Below, piece after piece: positions 1 through 9,329 of a DNA stretch of 64,000 nt. This DNA comes from Tsukamurella sp. PLM1 (GTDB lineage: Bacteria > Actinomycetota > Actinomycetes > Mycobacteriales > Mycobacteriaceae). Below the pieces are notes generated by a model that did no database searches, was not told where the DNA came from, and saw only the letters and a list, made by a program, of their open reading frames with translations. The stretch spans positions 4,278,001 through 4,342,000 of the forward strand of contig NZ_AP025688.1 of the NCBI RefSeq assembly GCF_023168325.1. Reading direction: 5' to 3'. Both the position numbers and the translations under genes were made by a program. Every line of letters starts with the position of its first letter. Within the stretch, counting starts at the first letter, position 1.

Positions 1-2055
1 GATGGCCTTGGCAAGGCCGATGTAGTCGACGACGCGGCCGAAGTCCTTGCGCTGCCCCGTGATCGGATTCTTCCACGGCCGGTTCGGCCGGGTGATTGTC
101 TGGAAGAGGTTGGCGTCCTTGGCAGGCTTGTCGAGGTACAGCACGCCCTCGATGGGCGCGTTGAAGCCGGTCATCCACTTCGCGGTGACCACGACGAACG
201 ACATCGGGTCGTCGACCTTCTTGAACCGGCGCTTGAGCGCCTCCTCCTGCTCGGGCGTCAGCAGGTACTTCTTGAGCTCCTTGGGCGTGTCTTTGCTGTC
301 GGCGACGTGCATCACCACGCCGACCTCCCGCTGCTTGCCGTCGGGCATGACGGCACCGCGGCGTTTCAGCTCGCCCTCGATGGCCTGCGCGTAGGCGACG
401 ACGAGGTTCTGGTTGTAGGCGACGACCTGTGCCTTCTGCCCCAACGGCGCGACGAACGCCAGGAAGTGGTCGACGATGTCGGCGCACACCGCCGCGACGC
501 GGTCGGGGTTGGACAGGATCGTCTCGATGTGCGAGGCCTTGCCCGAGAGGTAGACCTTCTCCTCCTCGTCGAGGTCCTCCTCGTCCGCCAGCTCGTCGAA
601 CGCCTCGTCCAGCGCCTCCTTGTCAAGGCTGAAGCCCACCGACCGGCCCTCGACAACGACAGGTCTGGTGAAGCCGTCGGCGATCGACTGCTCCGGTGTG
701 TACCGCGACATGATGAAGTCCGGGTCGTTCGGGTCGCCGAAGAGCTTGAACGTGGAGCGATCCTTGTCCCGGATCGCGGTGCCGGTCGCACCGAAGAACT
801 TCGCATACGGCACCGCCTCCCGCCACGCCCTGCCGAACTTCCCCTCCTGAGAGCGATGCGCCTCGTCGACGAGCACGACGATGTTCGAGCGGTCGTTCAG
901 GTGCCCGGCCTCGGCGAACTTGTGCACCGTCGTGATCACGACGCCGGGCTCGTCGCTCTTAAGCAGGGCGAACAGCTCGCGCCGGTTCTTGGGCACGCTC
1001 ATGCGCGGCATGCCGGCGGTCTCGAACATTTCCGCGGTCTGGCGCACGAGGTCCTTGCGGTCGGCGATGACGATCACCGTGGGCGCGCCGCCGAACTTCT
1101 CGACGACGGCGTCGTCGCGCAGCAGCCGCGCCGCGGCGAAGGCCATCAACTCGGTCTTGCCCGAGCCCTGGTGGTGCCAGATCAGCCCGCCGGGCCGGTC
1201 CGCAAGCACCTTGTCGTGGATCGCCAGCGCCGCCTCGAACTGCGGATAGCGCGGCAAGAGCTTGATGTCGATCTCCGAGGCGTCCCGCGCGTGCCGGAAC
1301 ATCACCAGGTCCTTCAGGATCGGCAGGATAGTCTCCGGCCGCAGGAGCAGCCGCGCGGCGCGCTCGACGCGGGCGGGGCCGGTGACGACCTTCGGGTCGT
1401 CCTCGGTCGAGCCCCACGGAGCCCAGATCTCGGAGTCGGGGTCCGGGACCGCTCGGATCGGGGCCATGCGGAACTCGAGTCCCTCGGTGGCGACGTTGAA
1501 GACGTTGGTGGCGAAGAAGTTCGGGTACTCCTCCTCGTAGACGTCGTAGAGGTCCTTCGCGGCGTTCACCCACGAGACGGAGTGCTTGACAGGCGTCTTC
1601 GTCTCCGCAACCACGAGCGGGAAGCCGTTGACGTAGTAGACGACATCGAACCGCCGGGTCTTCACCGCCCCGGTGATGGTGACCTCGTCTGCGACGACGA
1701 ACCGGTTGCTCTCGATGCTCTCGAAATCGATGAGTCTCCGCGGCACGTGTTTGCCGGTGATCGTCGGGAACGCGTGGTCGCCGCGCAGCATCACCGTGAG
1801 CCGCTCGTTGGCGGCGACGAGGCCGTTGTGGGCGTCGAGGATCGCCTGGTTGATCTCGTGCATCACGAGGTCTGCTGACTCCGGATCGTCGACGAGTTCG
1901 GGGTTCAGCGCGAGCAGTGCCTCGCGAGCCCAGCTCTCAATGACGACGTCGTGCTCTGTGCGCGGCAGTTCGTCGCCGGGGACGTACTCCCAGCCGGCTT
2001 CTTCGGCCCACTCCAGCAGGGACCGCTGGATCGTGCTCGTCTCTGTCCAGCCCAT
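1..2055 (-). CDS. hsdR: Type I restriction enzyme R subunit HsdR (partial, 3' end outside window)
   Basis: Motor and nuclease subunit of a type I restriction-modification complex; it translocates and cleaves DNA lacking the HsdM methyl mark. Starts at ATG 2055, one base after the hsdS stop, and runs off the left edge after about 685 codons. The N-terminal nuclease domain has a V-V-A-E-T-K segment near residue 150. The helicase part has Walker A (HHQGSGKTEL, about residue 275), a DEAH box (LVDEAH) and motif III (FFGATGT). The end of the second RecA domain (TRPNRPWKN) is reached at the edge. Last gene of the hsdM-hsdS-hsdR operon. No interruption is visible in the part present; whether the C-terminus is intact cannot be judged. 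Confidence 0.95.
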   Translation of the reverse strand, partial: MGWTETSTIQRSLLEWAEEAGWEYVPGDELPRTEHDVVIESWAREALLALNPELVDDPESADLVMHEINQAILDAHNGLVAANERLTVMLRGDHAFPTITGKHVPRRLIDFESIESNRFVVADEVTITGAVKTRRFDVVYYVNGFPLVVAETKTPVKHSVSWVNAAKDLYDVYEEEYPNFFATNVFNVATEGLEFRMAPIRAVPDPDSEIWAPWGSTEDDPKVVTGPARVERAARLLLRPETILPILKDLVMFRHARDASEIDIKLLPRYPQFEAALAIHDKVLADRPGGLIWHHQGSGKTELMAFAAARLLRDDAVVEKFGGAPTVIVIADRKDLVRQTAEMFETAGMPRMSVPKNRRELFALLKSDEPGVVITTVHKFAEAGHLNDRSNIVVLVDEAHRSQEGKFGRAWREAVPYAKFFGATGTAIRDKDRSTFKLFGDPNDPDFIMSRYTPEQSIADGFTRPVVVEGRSVGFSLDKEALDEAFDELADEEDLDEEEKVYLSGKASHIETILSNPDRVAAVCADIVDHFLAFVAPLGQKAQVVAYNQNLVVAYAQAIEGELKRRGAVMPDGKQREVGVVMHVADSKDTPKELKKYLLTPEQEEALKRRFKKVDDPMSFVVVTAKWMTGFNAPIEGVLYLDKPAKDANLFQTITRPNRPWKNPITGQRKDFGRVVDYIGLAKAI

Positions 2056-2056
2056 G

Positions 2057-3268
2057 TCAGGACACCTCCGTCAGGAGACTGTCGTAGGACTCCGGGATCT
2101 CGATCTCCTGGTTCAGAAGGGAGGTTAGGAGGGCAGAGCGGAAAGTACGGAGGCTGGTGAGTTCGGCTTTGCCCACGCGGATGGCCTCAATCACTGCGTC
2201 GCACGTCGCCACATACGCTTCCTGCTCCGCGATTGTGTCCGGAACTGGGATCTTGATAGTCCCGAAACTTTTCTTGTTAATCTTCTGCATGGATTTGTTG
2301 GTGCCCGACGCCGAAGCAGTGATTCGTGCTCGGAACTCGTTGGCTGAGAGTAGATGCTCCAGGTAGCTGGCGAGGCACCGTGATTCATCCAGCCGGATTC
2401 GCCAGATCAGGTCCGGCATGTAGGTATCGGGCGGAACGTCAACGGCGACCGCGACGTAACCGACACGCTCGGGTGTATTTGACCGCGTAATAAGCAGGTC
2501 GCCATCGCACACAAGGTGAGTCTTCGTGTACCCCGAGGGATCATCGAGCCGCTTGGCTTCGTTCGCGTCGAACCACCCGAGCTGCACGGCGCTCAACTTC
2601 AAGACACGCGCCTTGCCTTGCACAGGTTCCTCGCCTTTTGTTTGGACGCTCTTGCCGCTGTCGATGCGTTGCACGATGGATGAGATGGACACCTCGTCAG
2701 AATCGGGTACATCGGCACGGAGTGCACTCAGCGTGCGAGCCTTCGCCTCAACCTCCTCGGATAACGCAAGGATCTGCGCGTCAACCGCGGCCATGACGTC
2801 GACGATGCGGCGCTGCTCCACAAGCGACGGGAGTGCGATCCGATAGTCGTTGAACTGCGACTCTTTCCAGCGGTTCCGACTGGCCGTCGTCCCGGTACTG
2901 ACGCGCTCGATGCCCTCCCACACCTGCGGCTGTCGGAAGTGAAGCATCAGAAACTCGGGAAGCAAGTTCGAACGGTCGCAGTCAAAGACTGGAAACTCGT
3001 TGGACACGTACGATTCTTCAAGGTCAGGGCCCACCAGCCCGAAGGCGCCCTTCCCGGCGAAGAGCCGGTTGTAGATGAACTGACCGCTCCGCACGCGGAA
3101 AAATCGAGTTGCCTTCGAGGTCTCGGAAGTGACTGTCTCCCGACGAAATGGACCTCCCGCGTACAACCTGACGCCGAGCAGCGAGTACGACTCACCATCG
3201 ACAACCCTCACGACGTCTTGCACCTGCGTGGTCACGTCGCTAAGCCGGGTCGGTGCCCACTCACTCAT
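2057..3268 (-). CDS. hsdS: Type I restriction-modification specificity subunit HsdS
   Basis: DNA-recognition subunit, 403 aa, with the usual two target-recognition domains, each followed by a long conserved helix. The first half-repeat ends near residue 180 with LPSLVEQRRIVDVMAAVDAQI; the second ends with IPVPDTIAEQEAYVATCDAVI. The start (MSEWAPTRL) overlaps the end of hsdM by 8 nt and the stop lies one base before the hsdR ATG, so the three subunits look translationally coupled. The target sequence cannot be predicted because recognition domains are hypervariable. Together with HsdM it forms the methyltransferase; HsdR is added for restriction. Confidence 0.94.
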   Translation of the reverse strand: MSEWAPTRLSDVTTQVQDVVRVVDGESYSLLGVRLYAGGPFRRETVTSETSKATRFFRVRSGQFIYNRLFAGKGAFGLVGPDLEESYVSNEFPVFDCDRSNLLPEFLMLHFRQPQVWEGIERVSTGTTASRNRWKESQFNDYRIALPSLVEQRRIVDVMAAVDAQILALSEEVEAKARTLSALRADVPDSDEVSISSIVQRIDSGKSVQTKGEEPVQGKARVLKLSAVQLGWFDANEAKRLDDPSGYTKTHLVCDGDLLITRSNTPERVGYVAVAVDVPPDTYMPDLIWRIRLDESRCLASYLEHLLSANEFRARITASASGTNKSMQKINKKSFGTIKIPVPDTIAEQEAYVATCDAVIEAIRVGKAELTSLRTFRSALLTSLLNQEIEIPESYDSLLTEVS

Positions 3269-4775
3269 CGGATGCCTCGAACATGCTCAGATCGATCCCG
3301 GCCGCCGCGAGCTTCTCGAACATCGCATTCTCGGTCTCAAGGCGACGCTGCCTCGCGTCGGCGTACTCGACCAGCGCCGTTCCAAGATCCGCAGCCTCAT
3401 CTGCGGCAACCTTGATGTAGCGCCCGATGTTGAGGTCGAAGCCGTTGCCCTTGATCTCATCGAAGGGCACCAGGCGCACGTTCGTGCCGCCTTCGCCATC
3501 GGGATCGTCGCCCGTCCGGTACGCCTCGACGAGGAGATTGACGTCGTCCTCGCTCATCCGGTTCTGGTTCTTGCCCTTCACGAACCTGGCCGAACCATCG
3601 ACGAACAGCACGTGGTTCTCGCGGTCGGTGGTTTTCTGGTCGCGGAAGATGAGCAAGCAGGCAGCGATCGTCGTGGAGTAGAAAAGGTTCGACGGCAACC
3701 CGATGACGGCCTCAAGCAGATTCTTCTCGATAAGGCACTGCCGAATCCTCGCCTCGGTCCCGCCGCGGAACAGCGCACCATGGGACATCACGACGCCTAC
3801 GCGGCCGGTGCCAGGGTTCATCGATGCGATCATGTGCTGAACGAAGGCAAAGTCACCGTTCTGAGCCGGCGGCACCCCACAGATCGCCCGTGGATCCGCC
3901 GCCCAGCCGTCGGCCCCCCAGTTCGACAGCGAGAATGGCGGATTGGCGATCACTGCGTCGAAGGTACGGACTGCGCCACTGGTGTGTTTGAACGCGGGCT
4001 TCCGTAGGGTGTCGCCGCGCTTGATGTCGAAGTCTTCGATCTCGTGCAGGAACAGGTTCATCCGGGCGATCGAGGAGGTCGTCAGGTTGATCTCCTGGCC
4101 ATACAGTCGCAGTGTGCGGTGGTCCATGCCGGACTCGCGCAGCTGGTTGATTGTGGCTACCAGCATGCCGCCCGAGCCGCACGCCGGGTCGTAGACGGTC
4201 TCGCCGGGCTGCGGCTCCAGGATGCCGACGAGCAGGTGCACGACCTCGCGTGGCGTGAAGAACTCGCCGGCCTTCTTGCCTGACTCGTCGGCGAAGTTCT
4301 TCAGCAGGTACTCGTAGCCGGCACCGAGCAGGTCGTGGGACACCGTCGACGGATCGAGCCTGATCTGGTTGAAAGCCTTGATCAGGGCCAGCAGGGACGA
4401 CTCGGGGATGCGCTCCTGGTTGCCCCATGACGCGTCACCGAAGACGCCGGCCAGCGATCGTGGGTTCGCCTGCTCGATCCGCTGGAACGCCTTCGCGATC
4501 TCCGCTCCGAGGTTCTTGACCTTGCCAGTGACCTCGGACCACAGCGTGCCGTCGGGCATCTCGAACCGGTGGAAGTCGGCCTCGATCTCGTCGTCCAGGT
4601 CGTCGCCGTACTCATCGATCGCCTCGTCGTGCTCGTACACCCACGTGTCGGAGATCCACTTCCAGAACAGCATCGGGAAGACGTAGGTCTTGAAGTCCGC
4701 GGGATCGACCGGGCCGCGCAGTGCGTTGGCGGCGTCCCACAGCCGGCTCTCGAGTTCTTGCTGGGTGATCGTCAC
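3261..4775 (-). CDS. hsdM: Type I restriction-modification methyltransferase HsdM
   Basis: N6-adenine DNA methyltransferase subunit, 504 aa from GTG 4775 (VTITQQELESRLWDAAN). This start is preceded by a GGAAG ribosome site and matches usual HsdM N-termini; an in-frame start at 4841 would add 22 unlikely residues. An HsdM_N bundle (residues 1-150) precedes the methylase domain. SAM-binding motif I is DPACGSGG (about residue 195) and catalytic motif IV is NPPF (about residue 290). First gene of the hsdM-S-R operon. The ORF is intact and appears functional by motif content. Confidence 0.95.
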   Translation of the reverse strand: MTITQQELESRLWDAANALRGPVDPADFKTYVFPMLFWKWISDTWVYEHDEAIDEYGDDLDDEIEADFHRFEMPDGTLWSEVTGKVKNLGAEIAKAFQRIEQANPRSLAGVFGDASWGNQERIPESSLLALIKAFNQIRLDPSTVSHDLLGAGYEYLLKNFADESGKKAGEFFTPREVVHLLVGILEPQPGETVYDPACGSGGMLVATINQLRESGMDHRTLRLYGQEINLTTSSIARMNLFLHEIEDFDIKRGDTLRKPAFKHTSGAVRTFDAVIANPPFSLSNWGADGWAADPRAICGVPPAQNGDFAFVQHMIASMNPGTGRVGVVMSHGALFRGGTEARIRQCLIEKNLLEAVIGLPSNLFYSTTIAACLLIFRDQKTTDRENHVLFVDGSARFVKGKNQNRMSEDDVNLLVEAYRTGDDPDGEGGTNVRLVPFDEIKGNGFDLNIGRYIKVAADEAADLGTALVEYADARQRRLETENAMFEKLAAAGIDLSMFEASDE

Positions 4776-4932
4776 AGGGCGTGTGCTTCCTTCGGTCGGG
4801 TGAGAACTACTTGATATCGCGGCCCGCTGACATCTTTCCATTCGGGTGGAGCGTCGTTTAGTCGATCGCCGCGACGAGCAGTTGGTGTCGCGGTATGACC
4901 GGAGGCGATCGCCACGAGCGCCCCCTACGCGC

Positions 4933-5499
4933 TCAACCGCCGCCGATCTCCCGCCGCATGCACTCGACCTCCGCCGCGGCGTCCACGGCCCCGGAGTCGC
5001 GGAGCATGCCCCAGTACTCGCGCTGCTCGGCGAACAGTCGCTCGACGTCGTCAGGCAGCGCCGCGGGCTCCTCGTCGAACAAGTGGTCGCGGACGACGGC
5101 GAGGTCCTCGGCGCAGTCGCGCACGATCCGCCTCGACTTCACGACGAACGCAGCCTTCTCGATCACCACGAGCCGCAGGCCGTGCTGCGGGATCAGCGCG
5201 CGCTTGCGCTCGTCGTAGATGCGTCGCTGCTCGCCGCGGCCGACGCCGGAGACCGTCCGCCGGCGGTCGAAGAACGGCGAGGGCTGCGAATGCTGTTCCT
5301 CCTGAAACTCAACGACGAGGCCCAGGTCCGGCCAGTACCCGTCGACGGGGAGCTTCGCGCCGCGGGGACGCGCGGGCGACGGGTCGCCGCGCAGCCAGTC
5401 GAACGTGGCCTGGCGATCGCCCTTCCTGCCGAGCACCTCGTCGCAGAGGTCCAGCACGTAGTGCTCGTCCGATCCCGCCCTCCCGCTCACACCGGTCAT
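4933..5499 (-). CDS. Putative PD-(D/E)XK-type nuclease-fold protein
   Basis: About 188 aa from ATG 5499; an in-frame GTG at 5511 would add four residues. The central segment YWPDLGLVVEFQEEQH resembles the core of restriction-endonuclease-like folds: D, a hydrophobic strand, then E-x-Q, as in Vsr and DUF559-type proteins. Helical flanks are rich in Arg and Asp. It has no sequence-level link to type I subunits but lies on the same strand, upstream of hsdM, so it may be an accessory defence nuclease. I see no methylase partner of its own. The call rests on this one motif and is tentative; a non-catalytic member is equally possible. Confidence 0.45.
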   Translation of the reverse strand: MTGVSGRAGSDEHYVLDLCDEVLGRKGDRQATFDWLRGDPSPARPRGAKLPVDGYWPDLGLVVEFQEEQHSQPSPFFDRRRTVSGVGRGEQRRIYDERKRALIPQHGLRLVVIEKAAFVVKSRRIVRDCAEDLAVVRDHLFDEEPAALPDDVERLFAEQREYWGMLRDSGAVDAAAEVECMRREIGGG

Positions 5500-5540
5500 C
5501 CTCGCAGGCACGTCGCGCGCACCGTCGGGTCGGTGCTGCG

Positions 5541-6050
5541 TCAGGAGTCAGTGGTGCCGCCGCTCAGGCGCGCGACCTCCGCCTCGAGCTCGCGGACCCT
5601 CGCCTCCAGCTGCGCCCTCGATGGCTTGCGCGCGCCCGCGGCCTCACGGGGCCGCGAGGTCCCGCCGGCCCTCGTGGGCGGTTCCTCCGGGCTCCCGATG
5701 GCCTCGCCGTCGATGATGAGCGCTGGGTCGAGTCCGCACTCCGGGCAGCGGGTAGAGCTCGTGAACGCCGCGTGGAGCGTCATGTGGGTGCGATGCGCCG
5801 TCCTGACGACGACGTGGCCGCAGTAGAGCCGCAGCCGCCACCTCATGAGCTCGCCCGGCTGCTTGGGAGCTCTGAAGATCCGCGAGAGGGTCGCGATCTG
5901 CTCGGGCGACAGCGGAGGCGCGTCGCGGGCGATCTCCTGGGCCGCCGCCTTGATGTGCTCTGCTTCGCGCTGCGCCCTCTCGTGCTTCTTGGTCAGGGCG
6001 AACGGCGCGTCCGGGTCGCCGCGCCGCTCATAGTCCGTGAGATCCGCCAT
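5541..6050 (-). CDS. Hypothetical protein with possible zinc-binding segment and C-terminal coiled coil
   Basis: 169 aa from ATG 6050 (MADLTDYERRGDP). I do not recognise a named family. The N-terminal half is helical and charged. Residues about 75-110 contain Y-C-G-H and later C-P-E-C-G, a spacing compatible with a Cys3-His zinc site. The C-terminus (AQLEARVRELEAEVARL) is a clear heptad coiled coil after a disordered Arg/Pro/Gly linker. It is transcribed toward the nuclease-like gene, 41 nt apart, so the two may form a small operon. No function is proposed. Confidence 0.6.
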   Translation of the reverse strand: MADLTDYERRGDPDAPFALTKKHERAQREAEHIKAAAQEIARDAPPLSPEQIATLSRIFRAPKQPGELMRWRLRLYCGHVVVRTAHRTHMTLHAAFTSSTRCPECGLDPALIIDGEAIGSPEEPPTRAGGTSRPREAAGARKPSRAQLEARVRELEAEVARLSGGTTDS

Positions 6051-6184
6051 CGCCTTCGACGCTAGGTCATCCGGATGCGGAATTGTTGAGCCTTGGCTGG
6101 ATCAGCTGGTGCGTCGCGACAGGCTCCCCGGACTGCGGTGCGGTATGCCGAACGTGTCGGTAATCCTGTCGGTAACTACGAGAA

Positions 6185-6219
6185 AGGGGCGGCTTCCGAT
6201 TCTCTCGGAAACCGCCCCT
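6185..6219 (-). terminator. Intrinsic terminator of the initiator tRNA
   Basis: Stem of 8 bp, one mismatch, then 6 bp: arm AGGGGCGGCTTCCGA (6185-6199) and arm 6205-6219, with a 5-nt loop. On the minus strand the stem is followed by a short TTTCTC run. It lies 22 nt past the tRNA 3' end in the direction of transcription. Confidence 0.75.
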
Positions 6220-6240
6220 GACCTTTACCTTTACCTTTAG

Positions 6241-6314
6241 TAGCGGGGACAGGATTTGAACCTGCGACCTCTGGGTTATGAGCCCAGCGAGCTACCGAGC
6301 TGCTCCACCCCGCG
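6241..6314 (-). tRNA. Initiator tRNA-fMet (anticodon CAT)
   Basis: 74 nt reading CGCGGGG at the 5' end and CCCCGCTA at the 3' end. The first base pair is absent (C1 opposite U72), a hallmark of initiator tRNAs. The anticodon arm is CTGGG-CTCATAA-CCCAG with the three consecutive G-C pairs typical of initiators. The T arm has GGTTCAAATCC. No CCA is encoded. The gene is transcribed away from the transposon; its 3' side faces the restriction-modification block, where tRNA-targeting islands usually insert. Confidence 0.96.
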
Positions 6315-6618
6315 TCGATGCGACTGACACTAGCCGAAGCCGACTATCGCCAGACTGGCACCGTCGTCTATGCGCACGGCAATCCGGTGAGCATCACATC
6401 GTTTCGCGCAGCAATCCGACGCAAATCAGCCCGGGCTGGTTCCTCTTGACCTGCGACACGATCAGGTGTGCCTGCTGCTCAGACTCCATAATCAGTCGGC
6501 ATCCCGCAGCTGGCCCGGATTCCCTTTCTCCCTTTGTGTCTGGAACTCGCCGACACTCGCTCGCTGCACGCGGGCACCCGGCGCCGCCGGCCATTCGTCT
6601 CAGCCATGCGCTGGTCGC
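6315..6618. other. Non-coding stretch between tRNA-fMet and tniQ
   Basis: About 300 nt with no convincing gene. It must hold the tRNA promoter (minus strand) and may hold the left end of the Tn7-like element. I looked for a TGT terminus and TGGCCA-type sites matching the right end and did not find a convincing set. Confidence 0.5.
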
Positions 6619-9329
6619 CTAGGTGCTAGGCAGAAGGCACGATGACTTCGTTCGAGAACTACTAACGCCCGCCACCTGGTGGTAACCCTGCGGATAGGCA
6701 GCTCCAGAAGCGACACGACGGAGGGCTGCCAGCACACTCAGCCCGTACGGGGTGACCTTCATGGGCCGATCGTGCTCTGCGGGGATGATGAATGCGTGCC
6801 CGGTAGCTCGTTCGAGTGCCTTGATTCTGTAACGCAGTGCTTCGGGGGTCATGTGGAGTTGCCGCGCGGCCGAGGCGATGGACGGATGGTCTGCAGCGTG
6901 TCTGAATTGTTCGAGCCGTTCGCGCGTTGTTTCGTTCGTTACGGCGGATCGGACCCACTGACGCGGGGTTGGTTGACCGTCATCGCTGGTCAAACTTGCC
7001 GCGTGGCTGGCTCCGCCGCGCGGTCGGAGGGGAACTTGGTGTCGCCTGGCCCAGCGGGCAAGGTTGCTGGTGCTCATTCCGAGTTCTTGAGCGATGTCAG
7101 GGAGCGTTCGGCATCGGTCGATGTACTGTTCGCGCAGCCAGTCGTGGTCTACCGCCTCCTTAATGCGCTCTGCTGCGGGGATGGTGGGGATTCCGTACTC
7201 CTTGAGTAGCCGGCCAACGACCTGTCGACTGACATCGGTACGTGCCGCGATCTTGTTGAGGGACAGTCCTTCCGCCTCATAGAGGGCGAGGAGATGTGCC
7301 CTGGGTAGCTGCCGGCGTGCCGACTGCATGGCGGGGCTGCGGGGACGCGACTGTGTGATCGCTTCGGGCTCGAAAGGCAGGGGCGTCGAGGCCAGTTCGA
7401 GGCGGACGGCTGCGATGGTCGTGTCGAGTTCGCGAGCGGCCGTCGAGAGGTTCACGTCGGCATCTCGAATCAGTTCGCGAAGTCGATAGGTGTCGATCTC
7501 GCCGGGCCGCGTTCCGGGTAGGTCGAGGTCGTCGAGGAGTGTGATTGGTGGTGCCCATTCGACGGGTTCGTCGTCGATGCCGGCGGTTGATAGGAAGTCG
7601 TGTGCGTGTTCGAAGAGGGCGTCGCTTAGTTGCGGGGTGAGGTGCCGGGGGAAAGCGGCGATCTTTCCTCGGAGGTAGGAGTCAGTGTTTTGGGCTGGGC
7701 ATGCGGAAAGCCGCTCTTGGAGATAGCCTCGAGCGATTGCGGCGCGAGCGGGTCCAGGGGATGGGGTCGCGGTGTCGCGGCTGATCTGGCGCCATGTCTC
7801 GTCGGGGAGAAGTGTGGTGTAGTTGAGGTTTCGTCGGCGGTTGTAGTCGATTGGGCTGCCGTGTGCGGCGAGGTGTTCGGCGATTCTGGTCAGCGCTGTG
7901 CTGACGGCGGGCCAGTGGGGATCAGCTTCCATGAGCTGGAGAAATCTTGACAGTGCGTGGCCGCTGATGTTGCCGCCTGCGCGGAGTGTGGCGTCAGTGA
8001 GTGTGGCGCCGGTGCCGACAAGGTGGAGTGCCGCGGACAGGGCTCGGTCGACGTTGGTGCGCCGGGCGTTCGGTGTTGTAAGGATATTTCCGAGCGTTGG
8101 CCAGAATTCAGTTGGGACCAAACGAATGTCGAGATCTGCATCGGATCCCAATGATGGTCGTCCGGGAAGCTCGCTTCGCGCCCGATATCGTAGTTGATCG
8201 GAGGGCGCCATTCCTGGTGCGAGGCTGGCGATCTGGATGGCGGCGAGCACAGGCGAGGTGGCGTCTCCGCCCCACACGGTTGAGGGTCGGATGCGGTGTT
8301 CAACGTCGTAGCTCGCAGGGATGATCCACCGTAGGTGATCCCCGCTGCAGCCATGTCTTCGCGGTCGAGGACATCGAGCGCGGCGTGGACTGCGATGGCG
8401 GTAGTAGCGGATTTCGCTGGTGCGTCCAGGGCGGGTTTGGCTCCGAGGTCGAAGGCCTTGGTGAAGAGAACTGTCCGCATACCTTCGGGGACGTATTCGG
8501 GTGCATTGTCGGGCGCCGCCGCGGTGAGCAGGTGGGCGGGCAATCGCCTGGCGAGGTCGCGTTCTGCCGCGAAGTGGAGAACGCGGCCGGCGATTGCCCG
8601 GATGTCGCCGAGTACCTTCATCGCTGGTTGTGGGGACTTCGCGTACACGCCGAACTGGGCCGAGCCCTCGTCGATGATCTGGTTGATCAATGACTGCGCG
8701 CGGATGACGGGGTGATCGGAGCTGAACGTCGTGACAGGTGCGGTGGTGAGGTCTGTGTCGCACCGTGGCGCGGAGCGCCCTCGGCCTTTTTCGAGAAGAG
8801 ACGGGTTGGGGCATCGCCCTGGGCGGGGCGTGCGGTCGGAAGGGTAGGCGCGGCTGCGTGGGGCGCGCCCGCAGGTTGGGCAGGCGTCAGCGAGGAGGCA
8901 GTGGTGGAGGGGACATGCGAAGGCCCACCCGAGCCGCCACTGCAGTGGCCATCGGCCATGGTTATCGTCGAGACAGTAGGGGCAGAAGCGCGACCCAGCT
9001 CTTCGTGTCCATGGCGCGGCGCTGGTGAGCTGGTGGGTCTCAGGGTCTATCAACACAGCGGTGCCGTGGTAGCGCTGGAGGGTGAGTTCGACAGAGTTGT
9101 CGGTCTGCGTCGCAATCTGGAGATGTTCGAGTTCTCTGTCGGCGAGCGTTATGGCCCACGGTGGGTAGGGTCTTCGGTCATCGTTGTGCAGGCCTACCGC
9201 GGCGAGGATGTCGCCCCATGCGGTGTGTGTGCGAGCGGCGACGGTTTCAAGCCAGGAGTCGATCGCTTCACCGGGGACCGGGGCCACTCTGATGGGTAGG
9301 GTCCTCGGCGGACCCACGGACGGGGTCAT
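6619..9329 (-). CDS. tniQ: TniQ/TnsD-like target-site selector (one-base frameshift near 8340-8343)
   Basis: Joined reading gives about 903 aa, far larger than minimal TniQ proteins (roughly 300-400 aa). The N-terminus (PIRVAPVPGEAIDSWL) is classic TniQ. Zinc knuckles follow (FCPYC at about residue 115, then CPLHH and CPTCG). The C-terminal third carries HTH-like units: LSLNKIAARTDVSRQVVGRL, LPDIAQELGMSTSNLARWAR and a LysR-type unit (IASAARQLHMTPEALRYRIK). These are expected to read the attachment site. The frame breaks in a run of four C (8340-8343); one extra base restores A-A-A-G-D-H-L-R-W. The start ATG overlaps the tnsC stop by 4 nt. The break may be a sequencing error. Confidence 0.82.

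Noticed and set aside
307..1878. Long open frame opposite hsdR
   Set aside because: It lies in the antisense of a well-supported HsdR sequence and has Arg/Val-rich nonsense composition typical of reading high-GC genes backwards.
6135..6144. GCGGT copies as the partner of the target duplication
   Set aside because: They are not followed by a TGT terminus; a 5-base match is expected by chance.
6150..6176. Repeated TGTCGGTAA as the left end of the transposon
   Set aside because: It lacks TGGCCA sites, does not match the right end TGTAGGGTCTCAGG, and lies beyond the tRNA and its terminator.
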